Source: Candidatus Staskawiczbacteria bacterium | GTDB lineage: Bacteria > Patescibacteriota > Minisyncoccia > Minisyncoccales > Staskawiczbacteraceae | Direction of reading: 5' to 3' | Assembly: GCA_023245145.1 (NCBI GenBank) | Contig: JAHFKW010000003.1 | Span: forward strand, 49,659 to 98,822 | Length of the DNA: 49,164 nucleotides | Part shown: piece by piece, positions 7,763 to 15,195 of the stretch | Layout of the letters: each line of letters opens with the position of its first letter | Position numbering within the stretch: the first letter of the stretch is position 1 | Made by a program: the position numbers and the translations under genes | The notes under the pieces: generated by a model | The model's input: the letters and a program-made list of their open reading frames with translations, nothing else | Database searches by the model: none | What the model was told of the DNA's origin: nothing

Positions 7763-8446
7763 ATGTCAGAACAAAATTCGGCAATTATTAAATGGTTTTC
7801 CGTTGCGGTTATTGTGGTGGCTGTGGTCGCCAGTGGCGTTGTTATTTATCTTAACAAAGACAATACCCAAAACAACCCCTCCGGGCAAAATCAAGTTGAT
7901 ATTGCTAAGGTAAATACAGAAGGAGCAGCTTTTCTTGGCAATAACAATGCGCCGTTGGTGATGGCCTATTGGTCGGATTATCAATGTCCATATTGCAAAA
8001 GAAATGAAGCCGAGGTTATGAGTCAAGTAGTTCGTGACTACGTTGACACGGGAAAAATAAAAATGATGTATAAAGATTTTGTTTTCTTGGGAGCGGATTC
8101 TGTGACAGCCGGATTGGTGGCTAAAGCAGTTTGGGAAATTGCACCTGAAAAGTTCTCGACTTGGCATGACGCGATGTATCAAAAACAAGATGACGAAAAT
8201 AAGGGTTGGGGCAATAAGGCGGACGTTTTGACCTTAACTCAATCCTTGGGAATTGATTCTGTTAAAGTTGGTCAGTTAATGGATAGTAAAACCACTCAAT
8301 ATCAAGCTGATTTGGATGCGGACAAAGCGGAGGCGGGCAGGTTTGGTATTACCGGAACACCAACGTTTATTATCGGAAAACAGTTAATTATAGGAGCAGT
8401 TTCCTATGATCAGATTAAAGCGGCCATTGAAAAGGCCATCCACTAA
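7763..8446 (+). CDS. DsbA-family thiol oxidoreductase, membrane-anchored
   Basis: The 227-residue protein has an N-terminal membrane anchor (about residues 9-28), a low-complexity linker, then a DsbA-like thioredoxin fold. The active site is 'DYQCPYCKRNEA' (Cys75-Pro-Tyr-Cys78). The cis-Pro loop is 'FGITGTPTFIIG' near the C-terminus. Such proteins introduce disulfides into exported proteins and are reoxidised by DsbB, which is encoded at 16631. The spacing to the previous gene contains TAAAAT about 35 nt before the ATG, a candidate -10. The 3' end overlaps pyruvate kinase on the opposite strand by 4 nt. Confidence 0.92.
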   Translation: MSEQNSAIIKWFSVAVIVVAVVASGVVIYLNKDNTQNNPSGQNQVDIAKVNTEGAAFLGNNNAPLVMAYWSDYQCPYCKRNEAEVMSQVVRDYVDTGKIKMMYKDFVFLGADSVTAGLVAKAVWEIAPEKFSTWHDAMYQKQDDENKGWGNKADVLTLTQSLGIDSVKVGQLMDSKTTQYQADLDADKAEAGRFGITGTPTFIIGKQLIIGAVSYDQIKAAIEKAIH

Positions 8447-9462
8447 TTCCAATAATTCATTTTATTGAAATAGGCATCAGCTCGGTCAATGATTTTTTTC
8501 ATAGTGGCTACACATTCCACTGGATATTTACCTACCGCAGTTTCATCGGAAAGCATTAAAGTGTCGGCTCCATCAAAAACGGCATTGGCGACGTCAGTTA
8601 CCTCGGCGTAGGTTGGGTGACTCTTTTCCACCATACTCATCATCATTTGAGTGGCTACCATAGCGTGTTTTTTGTGCCAATGAGCATGCCTGATTAATTC
8701 TTTTTGTAAAATGGGCAACTCTTCCAAAGGCATTTCAATACCCAAATCTCCGCGGGCAATCATAATGCCATCAGACTCGCGAATGATTTTATCAATGGCC
8801 GGCATGGCGGTTCCCCGTTCAATTTTGGCAATAATTGGAATATTCGGCCCGATAATTTTTCGTAATTTGATAATATCTTCTTCGCTTTGCACAAATGATA
8901 GTCCCATATAGTCCACGCCAACTGAAGCACCAAAAGCCGCATCAATTTCGTCTTTGGCAGTCAATCCACCGCCGGATAAATTAGTTTTCGGTAAATTAAT
9001 TCCCTTTTTACTGCTTACAACTCCGCCTCTTTCCACGGTGCAGTAGATTTTTCCGCCTTCAATTTTGGTGATAATCAATTCAATGGCGCCGTTAACCAAA
9101 TAAAACGGATGGCCAACTTCCAAATCGTTAATTAAATCCTTGCTGTCAATGGGGATGCAGGTTTTGTCATTTGGATCGCACTTGTCAAAAGAAAAAGAAT
9201 ATTCCTCTCCCTCTTTCATATGAATCTCTTCGGGTAAAATACCAACACGGATTCTGGGTCCGCATAAATCTTGGAATACTTTTACGTGAATACCAGTTTC
9301 TTCTTTAACTTTTGCTAAATTGGCCTTTAACTCTATTAATTGGTCATTGGAAGCGTGCGCAAAATTAAGCCGGCAGGTGTCCATACCAGCCAACGCCATT
9401 TTTTTCAAAATTTCATAGTCACCCGACCTTCGCCCTACATTTGCTACAATTTTTGGATTCAT
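8443..9462 (-). CDS. pyk: Pyruvate kinase, short form lacking the C-terminal domain
   Basis: It converts phosphoenolpyruvate and ADP to pyruvate and ATP. The 339-residue protein retains the catalytic barrel: 'CRLNFAHAS', 'DLCGPRIRVG', 'IIAKIERGTA' and 'MIARGDLGIEMP', followed by 'ATQMMMSM' and the substrate/cation loop. Usual enzymes have about 470 residues; the allosteric C-terminal domain is absent, and the lid (B) domain is present ('KDLINDLEVGHPFYLV'). The stop is embedded in the dsbA-like 3' end, so there is no space for a lost domain. The start ATG at 9462 lacks a strong Shine-Dalgarno. Confidence 0.93.
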   Translation of the reverse strand: MNPKIVANVGRRSGDYEILKKMALAGMDTCRLNFAHASNDQLIELKANLAKVKEETGIHVKVFQDLCGPRIRVGILPEEIHMKEGEEYSFSFDKCDPNDKTCIPIDSKDLINDLEVGHPFYLVNGAIELIITKIEGGKIYCTVERGGVVSSKKGINLPKTNLSGGGLTAKDEIDAAFGASVGVDYMGLSFVQSEEDIIKLRKIIGPNIPIIAKIERGTAMPAIDKIIRESDGIMIARGDLGIEMPLEELPILQKELIRHAHWHKKHAMVATQMMMSMVEKSHPTYAEVTDVANAVFDGADTLMLSDETAVGKYPVECVATMKKIIDRADAYFNKMNYWN

Positions 9463-9571
9463 ATATTTAGTTTTTAATTTTTAAAAATACAATATTAACC
9501 ATATCACAAATTCTATGAATATACAATACTGTTGATTTGCAATTTAAAGTTAAAACGGGCAGAATGAAGAT

Positions 9572-11329
9572 ATGTTAAATGTTATTATTCCGCATATTAA
9601 AAAACATAAGAAAATTATTTTACTGGCATTTGTGACGGTGTTTTTTCAGCAGATTTTTTCACTACTTGACCCCCAAGTTTTTCGGTTAATGGTGGACAAT
9701 TACATTACTAAATTTAAGGTGTTGCCAGCGTATGATTTTTGGTGGGGCGCGATGTTGCTATTGCTACTTTCCATGGCTATCGCGCTGGCGGCCAGAATTT
9801 CCAAGCATTTACAAAATTATTATGTTAGTGCCGTAAGTCAGCGTTTGGGTGCCGGAGTGTATGCCGATTCTATAAAAAGTGTGTTGAGTTTACCCTATGA
9901 AATATTTGAAGACGAACGTAGTGGAGATTTACTGGAAAAACTGCAAAAAGCTCGGACAGACTTACAATCTTTTACCGGAATTTTAATTAACATGGCCTTT
10001 TCATTGTTGATTGGCGTTATTTTTGTGGTGGCCTATGGTTTTTATGTACACTTTGCCATTGGAATTTCATATTTATTATTGATTCCGGTTTTGACAGTAG
10101 TTAGTTTTTACATGAGCCGGAGAATTAAAAAAGCCCAAAAACAAATTGTGGCTCAAACGGGAAATTTAGCCGGACAAACCACTGAAACCTTGCGCAACAT
10201 TGAATTGGTAAAAAGTTTGGGGCTGGAACAACGTGAAATTGAAAGGCTGAATGTGACGAATGAAACCATCTTGGAACTGGAATTAAAAAAAGTAAAAACC
10301 ATTCGCTATTTGGGATTCATTCAAGATACGATTTTAAACACGCTACGCAGTGCCATTTTGGTGATTTTATTTTGGCTTGTGTGGCGGGGGACGGTTTCGG
10401 TGGGAAACTTTTTTACCTTGTATATTTATTCGTTTTTCATTTTTAATCCGCTCAGCGAAATTGGCACGGTGGCAGCCAGTTTTCAAGAAGCCAAGGCGGG
10501 GTTGGAGATTGTCCAGAAGACGGTGGATAAAAAGCCAGTTGACGCCACCTTTGCACAAGGCTCTGGCGAACCAAAGAAAAAAGTTGAAAGCGTGGATTCC
10601 ATTGAATTTAAGAACGTGGATTTTGCTTATCGGGAATCAAGCACCAATGTGTTAAGTCAGGTAAGTTTTATGGCTCGCAAAGGCCAGACATTGGCATTTG
10701 TGGGGGCAACGGGCAGTGGTAAAACGACTATTTTAAAATTACTGCTGGGACTGTATAAAACTAAAAAGGGTCACATAACCATTAATGGCTTTGATGCCGA
10801 AGCGATTGATTATGATTTTTTGCGAAGGCGTATTGGCTATGTTTCACAAGACACACAACTTTTTACGGGTACAGTGCGGGAAAATTTACAGTTTGTAAAA
10901 GCGGATGCTTCCGACCAAGAATGTATGGAGGCGCTGGGACTGGCTTCTGTCTTAGGAATTGTTCAAAAGAGTAATAAAGGCTTGGATACGCGTATCGGGG
11001 AAGGGGGATTAAAACTTTCGGGTGGGGAAAAACAGCGATTGGCCATTGCTCGGGCGTTACTACGAAAACCGAATATTTTGATTTTTGACGAAGCCACCAG
11101 TAATTTGGATTTAATTACGGAAAAAGCGCTAAACGACACCATTAAAAATATTGTGTCTAAAAAATCGGATTTAATTACCATTATTGTGGCGCATCGGTTG
11201 AGCACCGTGGTGGCGGCTGACACCATTTTTGTATTAGAAAAAAGCCGGATTATTGAAGAGGGCAGTCATGCCAAGCTGCTGGAAAATAAGGGATTATATT
11301 ATGCCCTGTGGAGAGAGCAAGGTTTGTAG
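9572..11329 (+). CDS. ABC exporter, fused permease and ATPase (half-transporter)
   Basis: A 585-residue half-transporter in the inner membrane. The N-terminal type IV exporter membrane domain has six segments (about residues 15-300). The ATPase domain has Walker A 'GATGSGKTT' (near residue 378), the signature 'LSGGEKQR' (near 482), Walker B 'NILIFDEATSNLD', and an H-loop 'VAHRLST'. It should work as a homodimer; the substrate is not predictable and may be a lipid or peptide. The linker between domains carries 'ATFAQGSGEP', encoded by the same palindromic element as in dnaG. Three small genes follow on the same strand. Confidence 0.93.
   Translation: MLNVIIPHIKKHKKIILLAFVTVFFQQIFSLLDPQVFRLMVDNYITKFKVLPAYDFWWGAMLLLLLSMAIALAARISKHLQNYYVSAVSQRLGAGVYADSIKSVLSLPYEIFEDERSGDLLEKLQKARTDLQSFTGILINMAFSLLIGVIFVVAYGFYVHFAIGISYLLLIPVLTVVSFYMSRRIKKAQKQIVAQTGNLAGQTTETLRNIELVKSLGLEQREIERLNVTNETILELELKKVKTIRYLGFIQDTILNTLRSAILVILFWLVWRGTVSVGNFFTLYIYSFFIFNPLSEIGTVAASFQEAKAGLEIVQKTVDKKPVDATFAQGSGEPKKKVESVDSIEFKNVDFAYRESSTNVLSQVSFMARKGQTLAFVGATGSGKTTILKLLLGLYKTKKGHITINGFDAEAIDYDFLRRRIGYVSQDTQLFTGTVRENLQFVKADASDQECMEALGLASVLGIVQKSNKGLDTRIGEGGLKLSGGEKQRLAIARALLRKPNILIFDEATSNLDLITEKALNDTIKNIVSKKSDLITIIVAHRLSTVVAADTIFVLEKSRIIEEGSHAKLLENKGLYYALWREQGL
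10543..10568 (+). repeat. Palindromic element inside the ABC exporter gene
   Basis: CGCC / GGCG arms flank a core whose last 16 bases, 'gcacaaggctctggcg' (10553-10568), are identical to dnaG 2260-2275. It is read in the same frame (AQGSG) and sits in the linker between membrane and ATPase domains. Confidence 0.68.
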
Positions 11330-11345
11330 TATTTTTATTTTTTGT

Positions 11346-11360
11346 TATAATCAAAGCATG
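11346..11360 (+). promoter_or_regulatory. Leaderless-type promoter: TATAAT 6 nt before ATG
   Basis: TATAAT at 11346-11351 is followed by six bases and then the ATG at 11358. Transcription would begin at or next to the start codon. The same spacing recurs at 15251, 19607, 22717, 41376 and 43775, and as TATACT at 29841. Confidence 0.7.
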
Positions 11361-11615
11361 ACAATATTAGAAACTTCGCAAATCGTGTTTAACGTGGTGG
11401 CGTCGTTGACCATTTTGGTGGTGGGTTTGTTGTTGGGTGTAATCGCTTGGGAAGTGATTATGGTCATTAAGCGGACCAAAAGAATTGCCAATGATATTAA
11501 GGCCGAATCGGTAGAGCTGTATAAAAAATTAGACAGTTTTTTGTTGGCGGTCGGCTCGCTGTCGTTTGTTTCAAAATTATTTAATAAAAAGTCTAAAAAG
11601 AACCATGAAAAGTAA
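11358..11615 (+). CDS. Small single-TM protein, unknown
   Basis: The track starts this ORF inside the ABC gene. I choose the ATG at 11358 (85 residues, 'MTILETSQIVFN') because it follows TATAAT by 6 nt. There is one membrane segment (about residues 9-32), then a basic cytoplasmic helix 'KRTKRIANDIKAESVELYKK'. It resembles DUF948/YtxH-type envelope proteins in layout, but I cannot assign a family. It overlaps the next gene by 11 nt, so the two are likely translated together. Confidence 0.72.
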   Translation: MTILETSQIVFNVVASLTILVVGLLLGVIAWEVIMVIKRTKRIANDIKAESVELYKKLDSFLLAVGSLSFVSKLFNKKSKKNHEK

Positions 11616-11910
11616 ATTAAAGTTTATTGAAGGGGCGCTGGCGGGGTTGGCTTTGGGAGTGGCGGCGGCAATATTTTTAAATTCCAAAAAGGGCAAGGAA
11701 TTGCAAAAAGATGCTAAGCATGCGGTGGGGGATTTTTATAAATCCGTGGCTCCCAAAATCAAGAAAATGAAAAAAATGGGGCAGGATGAGTATAAAGCTT
11801 TCATGAAAGACGCCGCCGAAAAATTTGGTAAAGCCAAAAAAATGTCAGCCGAAAAGGTAAAGGATTTGGTGGCCGACGCGCAAAAATCGTGGAATCATTT
11901 GACCAAATAA
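11605..11910 (+). CDS. YtxH-like small membrane-associated protein
   Basis: I start at the ATG at 11605 (101 residues), dropping 13 track residues that lie in the previous gene. It has a Gly/Ala-rich membrane segment 'GALAGLALGVAAAIFLNSKKGKEL' followed by a long Lys/Ala-rich amphipathic helix. The GxxAGLxxG...L..PxxGxxx pattern is close to YtxH/gas-vesicle-like envelope stress proteins. The function is unknown. It forms a pair with the previous small membrane protein. Confidence 0.72.
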   Translation: MKSKLKFIEGALAGLALGVAAAIFLNSKKGKELQKDAKHAVGDFYKSVAPKIKKMKKMGQDEYKAFMKDAAEKFGKAKKMSAEKVKDLVADAQKSWNHLTK

Positions 11911-11939
11911 TCAAAAATTATTATTAAAAGTTTACAATC

Positions 11940-12383
11940 ATGATCAAGCAAATTGTCGGGGTTTCAATGGTGGCTTCTTTATTATTAGTGGGAGCAGCTG
12001 CTTTTGCCGAGACAGATAGCATGACCAGTGGTGCGGTGAGAGTTCCATCAACTGCTTTGCCTTGTGTGGCAGCGGCGGTGGCAACAAGGGAAGCGGCTTT
12101 GGCAACTGCGGTAACAACCCACGCCAGTGCTATTAGTGCAGCATATTCGGCTCGCGCAACGGCTTTGGCTGGCGCTTACGCCAAGGGCACTAATGCAGAG
12201 GTGCGGGCATCGGTAAAAGTTTCTTGGTCTGATTTTAGAAAAGCAGTTGAGGCGGCTAATAAAACTTTCAAAACTTCTAAAAATGCAGCTTGGGCCACAT
12301 TTAAAACGGCAGCCAAGGCTTGCAAGGCGCCATCCAGCGTTACGGATTCACTAAATGCTTCTTTGGAAGTTTCAGTGCAGTAG
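11940..12383 (+). CDS. Exported Ala-rich protein, unknown
   Basis: This 147-residue protein has a clear signal peptide (about residues 1-23, ending 'GAAAFA'). The mature part is an Ala/Thr/Ser-rich helical protein with repeating 'ATREAALATAV' and 'SARATALAGAYAKG' segments, and two Cys (one near the start of the mature part, one in 'AAKACKAP') that could form a disulfide. No family is recognised. It lies outside the membrane by prediction. A strong terminator follows 14 nt after the stop. Confidence 0.72.
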   Translation: MIKQIVGVSMVASLLLVGAAAFAETDSMTSGAVRVPSTALPCVAAAVATREAALATAVTTHASAISAAYSARATALAGAYAKGTNAEVRASVKVSWSDFRKAVEAANKTFKTSKNAAWATFKTAAKACKAPSSVTDSLNASLEVSVQ

Positions 12384-12397
12384 TTTTAGAAAATAGA

Positions 12398-12435
12398 ACA
12401 CAAAAAATCGCCCAAATTTGGGCGATTTTTTGTGT
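12398..12435. terminator. Bidirectional terminator
   Basis: A 16-bp perfect stem (ACACAAAAAATCGCCC / GGGCGATTTTTTGTGT) with an AAATTT centre, A-rich on one side and T-rich on the other. It ends the exported-protein gene on the plus strand. Confidence 0.92.
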
Positions 12436-12464
12436 AAAAAAAGGCGAACGGGGCGAGCGTTCGC
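12436..12464 (-). terminator. Terminator of the orphan gene at 12481
   Basis: On the minus strand GCGAAC pairs with GTTCGC and is followed by c and a run of seven T. It begins 16 nt after the stop codon. Confidence 0.85.
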
Positions 12465-12480
12465 TTGAATTGGGCCGGTG

Positions 12481-12972
12481 CTACCAGCCGAATTTTTTGA
12501 AGTATTTGTCGAACCACTTGTTGTGGCTGATTTCCGCGACTTTGTATGCCCGAGCTTCGTCCATGAGTCTGGCATTGACGCCTGCTATCGCGTTAATCAG
12601 TTCATCGCATTCCCAGGGTGCTCCCGAGCACGATAAGATGAGTCCCGATAGCGTCGTGATTGCGCCCGGGTACATCTTTTGGTCGAGGTCAGGGTCGTCG
12701 TTAAAGTCTGCGCTTTGGTAGCCGCTCACATCGAATTTGTGCTGGGCCTGGCGAGTTACTTTTTCTTTCATAAAGCCTGTGAATCGTGTTGCCCTTTCCG
12801 CCGGTAAATCCCCGACCAGAAGATGAACGAGGCGAATGTCGGGAGATAGCGTATGAGCAATCCCGAACATCACACCTTTTCTGTCTTTGGGAAAGTCGTC
12901 GAACGTCAGCAAGTTTTTGATGGTTCGTTCGATATTCGCCGCGAAGTTGAAATTGAGACCTTGCAGATTCAT
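12481..12972 (-). CDS. Orphan protein, unknown (isolated, higher-GC cassette)
   Basis: A 163-residue protein that I do not recognise. It is soluble, with no signal peptide or membrane segment. It has short conserved-looking patches 'GIAHTLSPDIRLVHLLVGDL' and 'ALTTLSGLI'-like helices, and two Cys in 'LILSCSGAPWECDEL'. It is encoded alone on the minus strand between convergent and divergent neighbours, with its own promoter (TTGCAA-16-TAGTAT), RBS (AAGGA) and terminator. GC content is visibly higher than neighbours. The arrangement matches the genes at 7011 and 43171. Confidence 0.65.
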   Translation of the reverse strand: MNLQGLNFNFAANIERTIKNLLTFDDFPKDRKGVMFGIAHTLSPDIRLVHLLVGDLPAERATRFTGFMKEKVTRQAQHKFDVSGYQSADFNDDPDLDQKMYPGAITTLSGLILSCSGAPWECDELINAIAGVNARLMDEARAYKVAEISHNKWFDKYFKKFGW

Positions 12973-13015
12973 GGCTTGTCCTTTTTGTAAGAGCTCTTAT
13001 TGCGAAACCAAATAA

Positions 13016-13043
13016 ATACTACCACAGTATTCTACTTTTGCAA
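13016..13043 (-). promoter_or_regulatory. Promoter of the orphan gene at 12481
   Basis: On the minus strand TTGCAA (13038-13043) is followed after 16 nt by TAGTAT (13016-13021), again preceded by TGG. The extended -10 TGGTAGTAT is the same nine bases as at 7670. Confidence 0.75.
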
Positions 13044-13081
13044 TAGTGGTAAATTTTTCTGACGAGCGTACAATAAAATAT

Positions 13082-13771
13082 ATGCAAAAAAACAAAGTGG
13101 CGATATTTGACATTGACGGCACCATATTTCGATCCAGCCTTTTGATTGAAGTGGTGGAGGCGTTGGTGGAAGCAAAATTATTTCCTCAAAAAACGGCGTA
13201 TGGGTATAAAAAATCGCATGAGGATTGGCTTAACCGACGCGGTTTGTACGAAGATTATATTATGGATGTGGTACGGGTGTTTGAAGAAAATATAAAAAAT
13301 GTTCGGCACGCGGATTTTATGCGGATTTCCAAACAGGTAATTGCTTTGCATAAATATCACACGTATGTGTACACGCGTGATTTAATCAAAAGTTTAAAAA
13401 AACAAGGCTATTTTATTTTGGCCATTTCGCATTCTCCCAAAGAGATATTGGATGAGTTTTGTGCGGAATACGGATTTGATAAAGTCTATGGCCGAGTATA
13501 TGAAGTGGGGTCGGATGGAAAGTTTACGGGCAAGACTTTATATTTGGAGGAAATTTCGGATAAGGCCAAGATTTTAAGACGGTTTATTGCCAAGGAGGGA
13601 TTAAGCTTGGCAGATTCGGTGGGGGTGGGGGATTCGGAAAGTGACATTAAGTTTTTAACATTCGTTGAACAGCCGATTTGCTTTAATCCCAATAAAAATT
13701 TATATGAACATGCCAAAAAACATGGTTGGAAAGTGGTGGTTGAGCGCAAAGATGTGATATATAATTTCTAA
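13082..13771 (+). CDS. HAD-IB family phosphatase (SerB-like)
   Basis: I take the ATG at 13082 (229 residues, 'MQKNKVAIFDIDGTIF'); the track start at 13046 adds 12 residues with no homology and lies upstream of TACAAT (13069-13074), which is 7 nt before the chosen ATG. HAD motifs are 'FDIDGTIFRSS', 'ILAISHSP', and 'VGVGDSESDIKFL'. The helical cap between motifs I and II fits HAD-IB phosphatases (phosphoserine phosphatase group). The substrate is uncertain. The stop codon lies within the 9-mer repeat array that leads into the SDR gene. Confidence 0.88.
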   Translation: MQKNKVAIFDIDGTIFRSSLLIEVVEALVEAKLFPQKTAYGYKKSHEDWLNRRGLYEDYIMDVVRVFEENIKNVRHADFMRISKQVIALHKYHTYVYTRDLIKSLKKQGYFILAISHSPKEILDEFCAEYGFDKVYGRVYEVGSDGKFTGKTLYLEEISDKAKILRRFIAKEGLSLADSVGVGDSESDIKFLTFVEQPICFNPNKNLYEHAKKHGWKVVVERKDVIYNF

Positions 13772-13800
13772 TTAACCTAATTATTCTAATTGACCTAATT
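13765..13800. repeat. Period-9 micro-repeat (NNNctaatt) x4
   Basis: Four 9-mers, 'tttctaatt', 'aacctaatt', 'attctaatt' and 'gacctaatt', fill the gap from the HAD stop codon to 2 nt before the SDR start. The same unit type recurs before atpD at 37851. Confidence 0.85.
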
Positions 13801-13802
13801 TT

Positions 13803-14507
13803 ATGGAATTAAAAAATAAAACAATTATTATTACGGGGGCAGCGCGGATTGGGCAAAAAGTAGCGGAAGAATTGAAAAACCGGGGAGCCAATTTGGTCAT
13901 TACGTACTTTAAAGATGCATTGGAAGCAGGTTCTTTTGCGGATTTGGCGGTGCAGGCGGATGTATCAAAAAAAGAAGATGTGGAGCGTGTTATAGCTACT
14001 GCCAAAGAAAAGTTTGGCAGTATAGATATCTTAATTCACATGGCGGCGACTTATGAAAAATCACCATGGGAAGCTTTGAGTGAAAAAGATTGGGATAAGA
14101 ATATGAACGTGATTGCCAAAAGCGCGTTTTTGTTTGGCAAAATGGCGGGAGATGAGATGCTTAAAAGTGGCGGTGGCAAAATGATATTTTTTTCAGATTG
14201 GTCGGTGTTAACAAGGCCATATACGGAATATTTGGCATATAACGCAGCTAAATCAGCGGTGGTTGGTTTAACCAAATCATTGGCCAAAGAATTAGCGCCG
14301 AGTATTTTGGTTAATGCCATTGCGCCGGGCCCTATGTTACGGCCAGCCGATTTAACTGATGAAGAAAATGAAGAAGTTTTAAGCCACACGCCCTTAAAAC
14401 GTTGGGGCGGGGCCGATGAAATCGCCAAAGGGGTTTTGTACTTGCTGGACGCCGATTTTGTCACTGGACAGGTGCTAACTATTGACGGGGGAAGAGAGAT
14501 ATGCTAA
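13803..14507 (+). CDS. Short-chain dehydrogenase/reductase (FabG-like)
   Basis: A classical SDR of 234 residues. The cofactor loop at the N-terminus is 'IITGAARIGQKVAEEL', shorter than the usual TGxxxGxG. 'LIHMAATYEKSP' is the NAG-like segment. The catalytic Ser is in 'FFSDWSVL' and the YxxxK is 'YLAYNAAKSAV'. The C-terminal 'DFVTGQVLTIDGG' is characteristic. It catalyses NAD(P)-dependent oxidation or reduction of an unknown alcohol or carbonyl; pteridine reductase-like members share the short cofactor loop. It begins 2 nt after a micro-repeat array. Confidence 0.9.
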   Translation: MELKNKTIIITGAARIGQKVAEELKNRGANLVITYFKDALEAGSFADLAVQADVSKKEDVERVIATAKEKFGSIDILIHMAATYEKSPWEALSEKDWDKNMNVIAKSAFLFGKMAGDEMLKSGGGKMIFFSDWSVLTRPYTEYLAYNAAKSAVVGLTKSLAKELAPSILVNAIAPGPMLRPADLTDEENEEVLSHTPLKRWGGADEIAKGVLYLLDADFVTGQVLTIDGGREIC

Positions 14508-14528
14508 GATGACCGTACTTGATATTGG

Positions 14529-14552
14529 CCCGTTAGGGCTAGTGGAAACGGG
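14529..14552 (+). promoter_or_regulatory. Hairpin in the cold-shock gene leader
   Basis: CCCGTT (14529-14534) pairs with AACGGG (14547-14552) around a 12-nt loop, in the leader between a possible -10 (TAAGAT, overlapping the SDR stop) and the csp ATG at 14592. It is not followed by a T-run, so it is not a terminator. A structured leader is common for cold-shock mRNAs; a thermosensor role is inference. Confidence 0.45.
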
Positions 14553-14591
14553 TCGGGTTTCTAAAATAGCAAGATAAATAATAAAAATCAA

Positions 14592-14792
14592 ATGACAGGT
14601 ACAATCAAAACTTTGGTTGCTGGAAAAAACTTTGGTTTCATCTCACGAGAAGGTGAAGCAAAAGATCTTTTCTTTCATGCCAACGATTTGCAAGGAGCAA
14701 CTTTCGAAGAAATGAAAGTTGGAGATGTTGTTAACTTTGATGTAGAAGAAGGCCAAAAAGGCCCTGCTGCAAAGAATGTAACAAGAGCTTAA
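14592..14792 (+). CDS. Cold-shock domain protein (CspA family)
   Basis: A 66-residue single OB-fold protein. RNP1 is 'KNFGFISRE' and RNP2 is 'DLFFHAND'; both carry the aromatic residues that bind single-stranded RNA or DNA. It begins 'MTGTIKTLV', as is typical, and ends 'GPAAKNVTRA'. It should act as an RNA chaperone in the cytoplasm. The gene has its own structured leader of about 70 nt and a terminator 14 nt downstream, so it is monocistronic. Confidence 0.95.
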   Translation: MTGTIKTLVAGKNFGFISREGEAKDLFFHANDLQGATFEEMKVGDVVNFDVEEGQKGPAAKNVTRA

Positions 14793-14806
14793 TTCTTGCG
14801 TAATCC

Positions 14807-14836
14807 AAAAAACCGTTACTTCTGTAGCGGTTTTTT
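14807..14836 (+). terminator. Terminator after the cold-shock gene
   Basis: A 13-bp stem AAAAAACCGTTAC / GTAGCGGTTTTTT with one G-T pair and a short loop, ending in six T. It could work on both strands. Confidence 0.92.
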
Positions 14837-14888
14837 GTTGTAGCTAACTATGTTATAATAATTAAATCAAAGGCCGAGATATTTAAAT

Positions 14889-14962
14889 AGTTATCAAGTT
14901 GCAAGTTATAAAGTTATCAAGTTTGACTTTATAACTTTATGAACTTTATAACTTTAAACTTC
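14889..14962. repeat. Inverted micro-repeat leader
   Basis: The left half repeats 'agttatcaag/agttataaag' units; the right half repeats their complement ('ctttataactttat', 'ctttataacttta'). The two halves could pair into a long AT-rich hairpin directly before the ATG at 14964. A TATAAT at about 14854 is a possible promoter, so the repeat would be transcribed as leader. Confidence 0.75.
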
Positions 14963-14963
14963 G

Positions 14964-15188
14964 ATGGACAACATGCAAAACATGGGAATGGGCTTAAGCA
15001 AAAATGTGTGCAAATGTCACCACCATAAAGCAATGCCTATTTTGGTAATTGTATTTGGCTTGCTTTTTGTAGCTGGTAATATGACTTGGGTGAGCTGGGA
15101 GTTTGTAAACATGGTTTGGCCGATTTTAGTGGTTATTGCTGGAATTAAAAAGTTAGTCATGGGTATGGGAATGTGCAAGTGTTGCTAA
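14964..15188 (+). CDS. Two-TM protein with Cys/His-rich ends, unknown
   Basis: A 74-residue protein with two hydrophobic segments ('MPILVIVFGLLFVAGNMTWV' and 'MVWPILVVIAGIKKLVMG') in the LiaI/LiaF-like layout. The N-terminus carries 'VCKCHHHK' and the C-terminus ends 'CKCC', so both ends on the same membrane side could bind metal or form disulfides. No function is known to me. The gene stands alone between two terminators. Confidence 0.7.
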   Translation: MDNMQNMGMGLSKNVCKCHHHKAMPILVIVFGLLFVAGNMTWVSWEFVNMVWPILVVIAGIKKLVMGMGMCKCC

Positions 15189-15195
15189 TTACGTA

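Noticed and set aside
8443-9462. Frameshifted pyruvate kinase
   Set aside because: Sequence beyond the stop is the dsbA-like gene on the other strand; no C-terminal pyruvate kinase domain appears in any frame.
12320-12721. Plus-strand ORF of 133 aa
   Set aside because: It runs through two terminators and opposite to the better supported gene at 12481, which has promoter, RBS and terminator.
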